This document shows positions 1-12,375 of a DNA stretch of 64,000 nucleotides, one piece after another. Made by a program: the position numbers and the translations under genes. Below the pieces are notes generated by a model. The model saw only the letters and a list, made by a program, of their open reading frames with translations. It did no database searches and had not been told where the DNA came from. How positions within the stretch are numbered: the stretch's first letter is position 1; each line of letters starts with the position of its first letter. Origin of the DNA: Aphelocoma coerulescens (taxonomy: Eukaryota > Chordata > Aves > Passeriformes > Corvidae); the NCBI RefSeq assembly GCF_041296385.1, contig NC_091020.1, forward strand, positions 30,460,001 through 30,524,000, in the 5' to 3' direction.

Positions 1-274
1 GTGATGGAAGACAGGGGAGTTCTTGGAAGTCATGTCACCAAGCACACCCCATGGTGGTGTGAGATGGATAATCACCTCAGGAACTCAATGGGAAGTTGTT
101 ACCATCTCAGGATTAGAAACAGAGAGAGAAAATGGAGCTGGGTAAAGGATACCCTGAATGCACAAGTCTTCTCTTCAGCCAGATCAGCTCCACATCCGTT
201 TCCCACCATGCCCATGGAAACAACCAGCACAGAGGATGTTTTCACAACCACTCTATAAAGCTGGTGTCACCACT

Positions 275-345
275 GTGCAGTGCCAGGAGTTGGACTTGAT
301 GATCCTTGTGAGTCCTTTCCAACCAAGGATATTCTAATCTATGAA
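275..345 (+). repeat. CR1 LINE 3'-end fragment
   Basis: A short stretch reads like the last bases of an avian CR1 element: a GTTGGACTTGATGATCCTTG motif, then a CCTTTCCAACC block and a TATTCTAATCTATGAA tail. Only the 3' end is recognisable and it is diverged, so this is an old 5'-truncated copy. Confidence 0.6.
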
Positions 346-3300
346 CACTAAATGCCACAATGCAGCCTGGGTGTGAGATTTATGTCTCCACTCAGACTTC
401 ACACTGAAAAAGCATCCCTGAAATATCCTCCTCAATGCACACAGTGCCTTTTTTTTCTTGCTTTGGAGCTCTGGTCCTTGTTGGAAGCCTCCAAACATAA
501 TTTTTGCTTTCTGGGTTATTCTGAAGCAAACTCTGCCATTTCCATCCCACTGCAAGCAGTGATTTTTCCTATTCTGCAGCTAGTCAATATTTGAATTGGC
601 AGGAATGTGGGTGTTTCAAAGGACAGATAATATTTTATTTGTTCTTTTCCATCCTTGTTTACACTTGGCCCAGACTCCTGCTTAAATGTCTCCAGTTTCT
701 CTTATTATTGCTATTTTTAGTGGAATTTATGTTGCAATGGTAGAGGCCACAGGACTTGAATCATTTCAGCTTATAGTCCCAGTAGCATGGCTGATTATAA
801 CTGCACAAGGCAGATCTGATGTAAACACACAAAATGTCAGTCCCTGCACCACAGCCCCATCCCAGAATAACACCGACCTCACCACCCCTCTAAAAGCTGC
901 TCCAAATGCTGAACTTTCCCTGCCCTGAATGCAGGGGGAAATATAATGCACAGGGAAAGAGAATGGCTGCCAGCAATGGCAATCAGCACAAATGGGATCA
1001 CTGATGGAAGTGTGAAGGAAAAGGAGATGTTAACCAGTGGTGACATGCTCCTGAGTGTCATTCCCGGGCCATGGAGGAGACCAGGTGGGTACCTTCCTGA
1101 GAGGAGGAGGGAGAATGGGTGCAGATCTCTGCTGGTGGCCTCGTGCTGCCCCTTTTGCTGTCCCTGCAGTTCCCCAGTGCTGCACCTTGCAGGGATTTCT
1201 CCGTGTTTGCTTTTCAAGGAGGAGAGAGGGCAGGGGCTGAGCATGCAGAACAAACACAGCAGCCACCATGCCCTTCCCCTGTCCTCCATGTCTGCCCTCT
1301 TCCCTCTCCCCCCGCCTCCTCCAGGGCAATTCTCACATCAGTTCAGGCAGAAATCCGGGCAGAAATTATTGTTGCATAGAGCAGCACGGATTTACAGCGA
1401 GGGCTTAGAGAGGGACCGGGGCAGCATCAGCACTGAGCCCCTCGGGCCGCTCTGCAGATCCAGGGCTGCACAGAGAGGTGAAAACGGACCCAAATCCATC
1501 TTCCTGACACAGATTTATTACTCTGAGCTTCGTCAATGTCCTCGTTTGCGTTTGCTCAAGCCGTGGCTGTGACTCCGTGACTTGGGGCTGCAACAGCCCC
1601 TGCTTTCCCAGGCAGTGGTTGTTGTCAGATAAGAGCGAGACAAAACAGAAGGGCTGCTCACACACACAGCGAGAGGGGGACTGCACATGTACAGAAAATG
1701 AGCCCAAGCATTCATTTCACTATCTGCCCAATGAATGTTGCTTCTCTTCTTAGAAAGGACTGGCTGGAAAGCACTAACTAAGAGTTCAAGGGTTATATCA
1801 GAGCAAGCAAATTATTTTGGTGAGTATTAATCAACACTTGTCAATTAATTTTTTTTGGGACAAACAAATTTTAAAAAGAGCAAGATCTGTTTCATAAAGG
1901 TACCTTTTGAACACCTATCACAAAAGCAATGTGCTTTGAATGAGATCATATATCCATAGGCAATTCTTGGCAAGGCTTACAGGACCCAGAAAGGAAATGT
2001 TAACATTTAAAAGATGTCTTTGTTGCTGTCTATTGATCTCCTCTATATATTTCAGACCCTGGTCTCTTTCTGACTCTAGAAGTTGTGTATTTAAAACTGA
2101 CAAATAGAAGTATGTTATCTGTGCAATCAAATAGGACTAAACCACACACAGAAGTTTCTAATATTGTCAGCCTTTTACACTGAATGGATTATTGTCTCAT
2201 AAAGAAATTCAGCTGAATTACAATATTTGATAAACACCAAGAAGGAGTGTTCTGCTTGTGGAATACCCACAAGGAGAAGTTCCAGCTACAGGATATTCTG
2301 CTTTTGTGAACATTTTGAACACAGCACTGCTGGATGGTTGATAGAAATGCTGTTTGGGCTTAGGTGGTCACGCTCAGTCTGCAATGGAACAAACTGCTCA
2401 GCTCCGTGCTGCCTGATAGAGGGGCATTGCAAGGAGTATTGATAAACCCCTGTTGATGTGTCAGTTCCTGTATGGAAGGAGACTGTAGTCCCAGCCCAGG
2501 ACTGGAAGTCCTTTATGTTATGAACTGTGTAACTAAATAATGTGAAGGCAATGCCTGCCCTGAGCAACGTCCAGTTACTCCAAACAGAAGAGGGAGAGCT
2601 GCATGCAGGAGCAAGGGGGGAAGTGGCACTTCCTAATGATCAAGCAGGCAGCAATTTCTATGTGCCACCTGTGCCAAGATTTTTGTAATCGTCATGGTCT
2701 GAGGGAAGATGACAGAGCTTCTTTAATTCTTTGGAATGCTTTTGGTGTCAAGAACAGCAGAAGAGGAAGGACAATATATTTCTCAAAAGCATAACAGAGT
2801 CTGAGCATCAGCAGCAGAATATCCTGAAGATGGCACAGAGGAGCCCAAGGACAGACTTTCAGCCAGGCTCTGTGTCATTTGCAGCAGCCAGGTTACTCTG
2901 GTATTCGTGCACAAGGCCACTGCACTTTCCAGCAGGTGCAGTAAATGCAATTAGTTGCTATGGATATTGATCCTGCCTTTAGAGTCTAACTTTGAAGCTG
3001 GTTTGGGTTGTTTGAAAAACAAAGATGTAGCACGATGCTTTGCCTTCACCAGCATTGCAAATGATTTCTTTTATCCTCGAATTTTCCTTTTCATTGCTTT
3101 GCTTTCTCTCTTTTATTTATTCTTATAAAGAGACAGTCTATGCAAATATTGTGATTTGAAAATAGAGGCAGTGGAGGTAGCCTATTGAAAGTTCCTTTCA
3201 TGTAGATGCAGGCTCTAGCAGAGCTAAATCAGAGGTAATTTTTTTTGCAAAGAAGAAGGAGTACCTGATTATTTTTGACAAAGAGAACTCATATGGAAAG

Positions 3301-3916
3301 AAAAGCATAGTATTTAATTGCAGGTGAAATTCGAGAGATGTTCAAGACACAATTGGATTCAAACTGAGACTGGGAACAGCCCAGAATTCAGATGTCCAGC
3401 TAATAAAATCAAAATGGCTATCTAGAAATATCTAGATTTGAATTTTGAATTTCCAGAATTCCTGAAGTTTACAGGATCTTGATTCTCAGATCCTTGGTTT
3501 GGGTTGTTTGTATCTCAAAGTATGAGGGATCTGCTACTATATACTTACAGGACAATCTAAGAAAAAACAGGAAAAAGGTTTTACATTTTAAAAATCCTTA
3601 TTTAATTTAGGAAATTAGGAATATTTATTTTAGAAAATTAATCAGTTACAGATACACAATATTGAAAAACTGTGCTCTGTTAATATGTGATAATCTGTGA
3701 TATTTTGGTGCTTCATATTTCTTATCAGAAGCTGTTCCTTATGATGATTGTTCACAGTGTACAATTCCAAAAACTTACTTCATATGCCCTGAAAAAGAAT
3801 TTTTAACCAGAAATCAGGAAAAGTTTTTGGGAAACACATTCTTACATAGAAGCCAACTGGCACCTTTATCACTTCTTCACCTTCTTTACTGCAGGCAATC
3901 TAGATAGTTAATTATA

Positions 3917-4044
3917 ATTATAATTAAATTTAGGGACTTATATATAATTAATATATATATATTATATATATTATATAAGATATATATTATATTATATATA
4001 TATATATATAATTATATATATATTATAATTAAATTAGGGACTTA
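3917..4044. repeat. AT microsatellite flanked by 23-24 bp direct repeats
   Basis: A roughly 80-bp tract of almost pure alternating TA (3941-4021) lies between two near-identical copies of a 23-24 bp motif, at 3917-3940 and 4022-4044. Both copies contain ATTATAATTAAAT and TAGGGACTTA and differ by one T. The core can fold back on itself (cruciform). Confidence 0.85.
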
Positions 4045-7000
4045 AATAATGAACTAAACCAGACTGGCAGAGAAGATATTCATCTTTAGTACAAGTCAGT
4101 GTGAATCTCAGTCCATTTCCCTTTCAATCCAGAATATGTGGCCAAAATGGGATTTATGCTTCAAATCTGCATATATCTCTTGTGTGAAGCATCTGTAGTG
4201 CCTGGCTTTTATCCCACTAACTGCAGTCATTTCCGAAAACACAAAGCCCACTCTTTTATGTAACAATTTCCTTTAATAAAACCCCCCAAAATGTAGCCTG
4301 TAAACCTGGGAGTGTATTATTCATAAAGCTATTCTTGTCTGTAACTTCTCACATATAATGGGACCCCCTAGAAGCTAAAAATCTAGAAACTGTGTGCAAA
4401 TATTCACCAGTGTGGAGTTATAAAACTCAGTAAAGGACCTGAAAGTTGAAGGGAAGAGGCTATGAGCATGGCTCTCCCTTAATTTAGCTGAATGAAGCAA
4501 AGAAACCTTTGGAAAATGAAAATGAAGAAATTAGATAATGAATGAATAACTATAAAGCCTCATTAGAACTTAGATGTGCTCCCCTCAAATATAATTACCC
4601 TTAATATGATTTCATCAAATGTCACTGAAGAGTTGGAAACTCATAATGATGAAACACTTTTCGCCCTACAGTGAAGAGGTCTCATTGGGCTTTATAAATA
4701 TTGACAATGACTGACTCTTCCTGCAGGGAAAAATCTGGTGACTGGAAAATGAGGATGTTTAATTTAATAGAGAGCCCAGGCAGCGTCACACAGCAGGTGG
4801 AGGTCGAGCCCCTCGGCCCTCTGGCCCCACTCAGCCCCAGTGCCTGTGTCCCAGCACCTGCAGGATGGTCACCTCCACTCACATCTCACATGTAGGATGC
4901 TAAACATTTGCCAGCTCTGAATATCTAACTGTGGAACTTCCCTCCCCTAAAATGTTTAAACTTCACAAGGATTAACTGACCTGTCCTGGATCAAAACACC
5001 AGTTGTGGTGAGCTGCTGTGGAAAGCAGAGGAACTAGAAAGATTTCTGACTGTGGGAAAGTTGTCCCCAGATATTTTGTATGTGATTGGCTTTGTTCACA
5101 CAGGAAAAATTAAAGGAAAAATGGTATAAAACTATATAGGTTAAAAAAAGCTATATTAAGCCAGGATTGTATGACAAAGAAGATACTCCCTGTCACAGAA
5201 TCCTGATTTTACATAAGTTCTCCTTCCTTTTCAGAAAGGCAAAAATGTTATGTAGCGAAAATTTAACCTTTGATGTCATGAATAGAGGAATCCCTTCACC
5301 CCCTGTGCAGAAATACTCTCCTGCTCACAGGCTGGTCTCTGGATAGAGATGGAGGTACTGAAGGTTTTTAAATGCAGTGTTCAGCAAATCATAATTTTCC
5401 ATTTCATGGCTTCTGCAGTCTTATCCATTGTGTTGCATTCTGCTACATTAAAGAAAAAAAATCTCCGGTGCTAAGCTAAGCCTTTGTAATGCTTTCAGGG
5501 AAAGCTCTTCCTTCAACTTAGGTTTTACAGTTCATGCCTTCTCAGTTTGAGCAAATGCCTGTTTTGATTCAGCACTGGCTCTGTTATTTGTAGTTAACTT
5601 CTCAACACCAAAGGCCTGAACCACCCCCTCCCTGGACCCTGTGAGGAAGATTGAGTGGCTCTCAGTGACTGAGTGGAGTCTCACCTGAGAGCTGCTCCAA
5701 ATTCCCATCTCCAGGAGGGCCCCTGCTGATCTCTTTTCTCACCTGTGTGAAGGCTGATGGCATTTTGCTCACTGATCCCACATGCTTCACACCTACACAC
5801 CTCCCCTTCTACATGCCAGACACAACCAGCTGAGATTTTTTGCCATTGTATCTGTTAATTCCTGGTTTTTTTAACCATCCGACACCATCCCAGCTTTGCT
5901 CCTCTGCTGTTACTTGGATACCATGGCAAAAATTAAGGCATCTGAGAAAGTACAGGTGTAAAGAGGCATTTTATTGAACTGCTTTCCCCTGGAAGATCCA
6001 TGGAAATCCTCTAGCCCATGTACCATTGAGGGCTCATCTAGGACTGCTGTGGCCCAGAGGAGCTGTCGCTGTCAGCAGGCCGAACACAGCAGGAAAGTTT
6101 TGATCCTTAAAAGTGGAATCTCACATGACAGTGTGCAGCAGGTTCACCAGAACTCTCTTCACTGCTTGGAGCCTGCTGGCTCATACTTGCTTCCTCTTTT
6201 TCTGAATGCATTTAACACAGCTTCATAGAATCAGAGTTTATTAATGCTTTTACTCTTCGTGTTGCCTTGGAAAATGTCCATAAAGACATCAGGAAAAGCT
6301 CAGTCAGACATGCTGCAATATAAATGGGCAGTTGCAATGCATAAAACACACATAATTTTTTTAAGTAGGGTTGAAAACAAAACTGCAGAGCTCAGTTTAC
6401 ATATATAATTTATCCAAACCTACATATAAATACGTGTGTTTATACATCAACGTGGCATTATGTGTCCATGCTCCTGGACCCCTGCACATAATATGCAAAA
6501 TTATCTGACACATTAAGACGACACAGGACTCACAAAAGTTTGAAACACTGACAGAAGACAGAAGGGAGCACAGCCAGCTTTGATGGCTTCTGACAATAAA
6601 TAGTAACCTTTATTTTTCACTTACATAGCACAGGCCAAACATCACCTGTATGGGCAAGCCCTGCTATAGCTAATGGAAATGTATCCATTAACAGCAACAA
6701 TTCATTCTCCTTTCATTTCAGGGTTCTACAAAGCGAAATAAAATATGAAATAAAGCGGACTTTATGCTAAGGGAAATGCAATTTTGAATTTGAATGCATT
6801 GATCATGAAAGAATAATTTGCCCCTTGTTTTGGGGTCATTAGTGTGGGAGACAGTGCAGTGCAGTCCAGCAGAATCTAAGTTTAGCAGTGATATTTCTCA
6901 CAGAGCACAAAACTAATTAGTCCCTCTGAAATTCCTTCTGAATCCCTTGTGGATTTCTTTCTGAAAAACCTAGAAAGTCAATACAGAAATTCCTCTCAAT

Positions 7001-10000
7001 GCTATGCATCTCTAATTAACTCTTTATTTTTCAGTGTAGGAGCAGGACGAGTGTGGCAGTCTTGAAGATTGTTCACAGTTGTTACACCTGTGAGTGCACA
7101 CACTGTTCTGGACTTTAGTATTGCAGCCATTAATAAGGAAAAAAAAAAAAAAAAAAGGAGGGGTTCTCCTGCTTTGATTTTCTATTGCTAAAGGCAGTGC
7201 TGAAGAAAAGAGGGTGTGTAAGAACCCCAGGATCTGCACCTTCAGGCCCGGGCTGCAGGCACCACAAGCACACAAACACTGGTGATAAATACACCACGGA
7301 TTTCAGTGGATCCTCAGGGAGATGAACAGCTATACTTGCAAAAAAGTGAACGGTTGTACACCAGAGTCCTGTTTTCTGCTGTTTCTTTTGCTTATGATTC
7401 TTCCCTTCCCTGTTTGCCTTCTATCCTTCCCTGCTTCCCATGTCCATCATTTATTTCTGCCACTTCAAAGGCTTTTGAGAACAAGCTTTATGAAGACATT
7501 TGTGCCAAGGGCAGCCCGGACCAGGACTTACACTTCTGCTACAAACTCAGTCCCTCAAGATGATTTCCTTAGCACTGACATGTTTACACTTCAATTGAGC
7601 AGCTGCAAAAAATTACAGGCTCTGAAATCTCTGTGTATTGTTCCCTCTGTAAGTGGTAGGGATCTGTTGGAGCCAAGTTCCCTTCCATATGTGTAAACTG
7701 CTCTCCCCAGGAATACTCTTGCTAACTCTGCTCTAACCAGCCACTGCCAGATTATTTCTAGGCATTAAAAAGATTTTCTTCAACCAAACACATTTAGGAT
7801 TTTCTAATAGCAATTTAAACCTAATCTGAGAATGTCTGGAAGTGGAAAATGACTTCTACATGCTGAGGAAAGTGTTCCATTACCAGTAATTTATTGTCTT
7901 TAAGAGCATCCCTGGAACATTTATTGACACAACAAAACACAGACATTTCTGGTTTATTGTAAAATCTCATTGTGCTCAGCCATTTGTGACTAAGCACAGA
8001 AGTGCAGTTTATAGTCCCAGGCTTCCTATTTTTCCAAGTGTGTTTAGACTCATATGAAGATCATATGGTCCAAGGGACAAAAAAAAAAATCTCCTGTTGA
8101 AAACCAGTGTAAAACCACAAGCACTATTGGTGGAAGAAAATCAATTAAGATTTTTAAAAAAGGAATTTGGCTGAAGAAATTTACTGCAGCATTTCCAGTT
8201 GTGTATGCTGGCATCTAAGAGATTATGACTGGCTTGTTGAAGTAAAGGGTTTCCGTCATTTTAGATTGTAAATCATGTTTTTCTGTGTAAAGAATTCAAC
8301 AATCTCATGTAAGATATAAACTTAATTTTTGTCTCTTCATTGACTCTAGAATAGATATTTCAGAGAGATATAAATTCTAATTAAAAGTTACACAAAAGAG
8401 AACTGTTCAGAAGGCTTTTTATTTTTTAAAAAAAACTTGAATATTTATAATTATTGTTAAGGTATTTTAGATCCAGTCCTGTAAAGTCACATCTTGAAGT
8501 CAGGGATTATACATGTGAGTAACTTTTAGGGCTGTCAGAGTGGAAATCTTCCTTGAATTTCATCCATTAGCAGTGGGTGAGGGAGCAAGTCCATGGATGG
8601 TTCTGGGTGTCCAGGGAGATCCTGCATGAATCACATGGCTGAGAGGTAGAGCTCATGGACCCCCCATTTCACTGATGTTCTACTGCATCATTCAGAACAA
8701 TCTCAGAACTGAATTTTGCCAGGATTCAGACCTGTTCAGTGTCAATTTTTAATCTTCAGATATTTTAGACACTGTCATGCATTTTTATTTTCAACATACT
8801 TATTTCTTGGTACATTTCACCAATCTTCCTTCAACCTGACCTCTATCACCTACCAAAAGAAAAACTCATTGACTTCTTAGGTTTGTCTGGGATTGCTCCT
8901 ACTTGCAGATGTAGGTGGCAGAAACCTCTTCTGCCTTCCCATCTTTCCTGAAAGACCAGGATATTTTATGTAAGGCCTTGTCCTGTAAAACTGATGTGAT
9001 TTCCCCCAGACCAGGCAGTTAACATTTCTAATTGACTGCACTTATATCTAACATATTGCATAAAGGTGTGAAGAGATTTCATTTATGCAGGCAATATAAA
9101 TAAACCCATACAAAAGCTTTTTGTCCCCCAGCTCATCTAGTATCTTTGTTCCTACATTACAGTTGTTTGTTTTCTTGCAAGCTCTAAATGTTTCTTTGTG
9201 CTCTTATCCCATAATTATTTCATTAGGACCCATGAGGCTGCTGCATCAGCACAGCACGTTCAGCCCAGGTGTTGCTAAAATTACAATCTATGGGAAACAA
9301 TCACAGTATTCAGCAGCCTGCAGGTCACACCTGCTCTGGGTGGTTGGCTTGTTTTTCATTATGAATTTTCCACAAGGTTTATTCTAGGATAATACATTTA
9401 GATGTAGGTCTGGCAGGCAATTCAAGGATTTTAGAGTAGATTCACTTTCCATGACGGCCGGGATTTGCACTTAAATGTTAATTAAGCCAACTTTTTGGAG
9501 CCATTTTCACTGATGATTGTGTATTTGAGGGACTCTACTGTAACATCATAATTCTGGCATAACATGGCAAATGAACCCTATTTTATTTTATTGACACTTG
9601 TCCTTTAGAAAGACAAAGGTACAGCTTGGTTTAGCATTCTTAAATGCTAAACCAACTTCACTAAAGCTGTGTTGAAGAACAGGGAATGACTCCACAAGGA
9701 TTCCTGGGGTGAGTGGGTTGTGCACCATTACCTGAGTAACTGATCTTAAACACACACCCACATCCCTTTATGTCTGTAAATACAAACTCATACTGCACTC
9801 TCATTGCTAAATATTTTTCTTGATACAAGGAGTTCACAGTTCATGCCTGAAGGGGGACTGTGTTTTCTTGCAGAGCCACCTAGAAAATACCAGCTTCAAA
9901 AGACACGTGAGCAGTCGATAGAAACACAATTCACGTGCAATGACTGAATTCCTCTGAGCTACAGGGATAGAAAGAACATTTTTTTGTCAGATGCTTTTTA

Positions 10001-10895
10001 GTTTCAGACAGATTTCTGAAGAAAATAATTAGGTTTGTAAAACTGAGACCAGCATGTCTTCCCATTGATCACGGAGCTAAGAGTGCCCTCAGGGCTGTGT
10101 TCACTCCACAAGGAATACCAGCTTGGAAAGAACAGATACAACAAGGTGTTATTTAGCCTAGTTATTTTCCAGCTTTTAATGTGCTTGGCAGAGCCTCTTT
10201 TCTTGTCAGATGAGTCTTGTCAGAGCCAGATCTCTCCATCACTAGCCTGTGGTCAGTAATACCAGAGTACTCAGACAAAGCCTGCCATGGAAATGCTAAA
10301 AATAGCTTCCCTGGCCATCTTGCAGCATGATGCTTCTCCTGGACAGTTCATGTGGACAGACACATTAAATCCTCAGCCCCATGCAGCTCTTGTTAATGTT
10401 TGCTCTCAGGAATGAAAAATATTCCGGGTATAAAAAGCCAAGAAATGACGATGTTTTGGGGTGTGGGACGGAAGTGCACTGCCTCTCCCTCCTCTCCAGT
10501 CTCCTGGTTTCTTTAGGCTAAATTTTCAAGCAAGTCTAAAACACGAGGATATACCTGGCATGCCAGGAAGCCATTGCCACTGGTGAAGCATTGGTGGTGT
10601 TTATTCTGCCATTACTTTAGCTACCATATAGATATGTAGCCAAATATTCTCCCAGCTATACCTAAACGCTCTTTTCATGCTGTAACATGTTTAAGTATCC
10701 CAGTTGATGTGTTTTCCTCAGGGGTTTAGAAAGGGAGCAGGGTTAAGTGTTGTTTCTCTATTCAAGCAGTCCCCCAAGTCCAGAACTGTCAAATGCTTTT
10801 TCCTAGTGTGAATAGCAAAATAGCTTAAAAAATGAATTTTAGAGATGCTTTACCATAGAACACAATTTCCTAGTATTGAAACACATTGAAAATTA

Positions 10896-10952
10896 CAAAC
10901 CTTCATTCAAACCCTCACAATATTATATTGTGAGGGTTTCAATGAAGGTTTG
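10896..10952. repeat. Near-perfect 27-bp inverted repeat (hairpin)
   Basis: The left arm at 10896-10922 begins CAAACCTTCATT. The right arm at 10926-10952 is its reverse complement with a single mismatch, and only three bases (TTA) separate them. Transcribed RNA would form a 27-bp stem. It has no terminal inverted repeats of a known transposon family and no obvious target-site duplication, so its origin is unclear. Confidence 0.85.
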
Positions 10953-12230
10953 AAGTGTTCAACTCTTGTTCAACTCTTTTTTATTTGTTTTCAGTGTGAA
11001 TGGTACAGAGCAAACCTGAAGGAACAGCATCTCAGACTGCTACTCCTATTTTGGGCCAAGACTATGTGTGAACAATATTTTAGAATAAGTGCCCTAACTT
11101 GAAAAACTTTACTTTTTAGCAGGTTAAATTATTTAGTGCATATAGCTGGCCTCTGCCATTATGTATAGAGGCTCAGGATTTTGTCCATGACACATATATA
11201 CATGTATAATTTTCCATAAGCATCACAACAAAGCATCAGCTGTTTATGTTCACATCACCATCTCCTCTTCCACCACAGCTTTCCTACAACACCAAGAACC
11301 ACCTGTGTAGTTTCTTGGTGAGGAAAATGCCTGTCCTGTATTCTGACACTAAAATTAATGCTGTTGTTTCTATTCAAAGGGGAGCAAGTGATATTTTACT
11401 CCTTTTTAGCAGAGATACATGAGCTGTGCAATGTCTCTTCTTCTCCCACATCCCATTCCTCCACCCTGAGCCTTTCCAGCTTTAAAAATTACCCCCTCAG
11501 AGCATGTCAGACCTGGTTATCACACACAGTTGTTCAGCCAAATAAATGTTTAGCATTATAGATGAATTGGTCAGTGATTCTATGAAAAGCAAAATTTCTG
11601 CTTTTTTTCCTCTCTCCTCTGAACATTACATGCCATAGTGAGAAATCATAGATATAGAAATACACATTTGCACACACACTTTCTGGAGGTTATAATTTCT
11701 GCAGATTAAAATATAATGCACACCCTCTGTGCCTGGAGAAGAGGAGATGCATTATTCAGTGGAACTAACTACCACACAATCTCACTGCAGAGTAATTAGC
11801 AGCATGACTGTTGGGCACAGAGGGGGGAAAAAAAGTCTGGAAAGAGCTGCAAAGGATGAAAAAGCTGACTAAGTATGTTACGTGCTATTAGTAAAACATA
11901 AGCTGCCAGGTATGCCTTCCAACTTAAACTGTAAGAATTATTTATGGCAGGAGTTTTCCCCAGTAGCAATAACTTCAAATTATTAATTCATAGAGAAAGC
12001 TAAGTTAATTATGAAGTATTGCAAATTAAAACTCCAAGCACTAAAAAAGAAATGTAAATCTTAAAAAGAGACAGCTTTAAAAGGGATTGCTTTTCCCAAA
12101 GAAGCCAGCAAGGTAGTGCATTTCTCAGACTGGATTGTGAGAACCAGGAGCTTTTTTTTTCTAAATTTCAACATTTAAGGAGCCTGTAGGCAAATGAGAA
12201 AAATTCCACTTCTCCCTGGTGCTTGCAATG

Positions 12231-12375
12231 GAATCATGGAATGCTTTGTGTTGGAAAGGGTCTTAAAGATCATCTAATTCCAATACCCCCTGCCACAGGC
12301 AGGGACACCTTCCACTAGACCAGATTGCTCCAAGCTCCATCCAGCCTGGCCTTGGACACTTCCAGGGATGGGAAG
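12231..12375 (-). repeat. CR1 LINE 3'-end fragment, reverse orientation
   Basis: The + strand shows the complement of the CR1 3' end: GAATCATGGAATG, then TTGGAAAGGGTCTTAAAGAT, CCCCCTGCCACAGGCAGGG and a CCAGCCTGGCCTTGGACACT block. Those are the standard CR1 3'-terminal motifs read on the - strand. The copy is 5'-truncated to about 145 bp. Confidence 0.85.

Larger units (their letters stand above)
346..12230. other. Intergenic 5' flank, part 1: no gene recognised
   Basis: No open frame here resembles a known protein, and no exon with plausible splice sites was recognised. The base composition is mostly AT-rich. A GC-richer block with scattered CpGs lies at about 1080-1580 and a smaller one at 4790-4890. 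The stretch also holds an AT-repeat tract (3917-4044), a poly-A run near 7139-7156 and a palindrome (10896-10952), listed separately. In mammals, as I recall, KCNK18 is the next gene on this side; I see no two-pore potassium channel motif here. Confidence 0.6.

Noticed and set aside
946..1572. 208-codon open frame and its 136-codon antisense partner as genes
   Set aside because: No recognisable motif, no splice or polyadenylation context, and both strands are open, which is typical of GC-rich non-coding DNA. Kept only as a composition observation.
7024..7275. Processed pseudogene suggested by the poly-A run at 7139-7156
   Set aside because: The sequence before the A-run resembles no coding sequence I recognise and I see no target-site duplication. 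A simple homopolymer is the better explanation.
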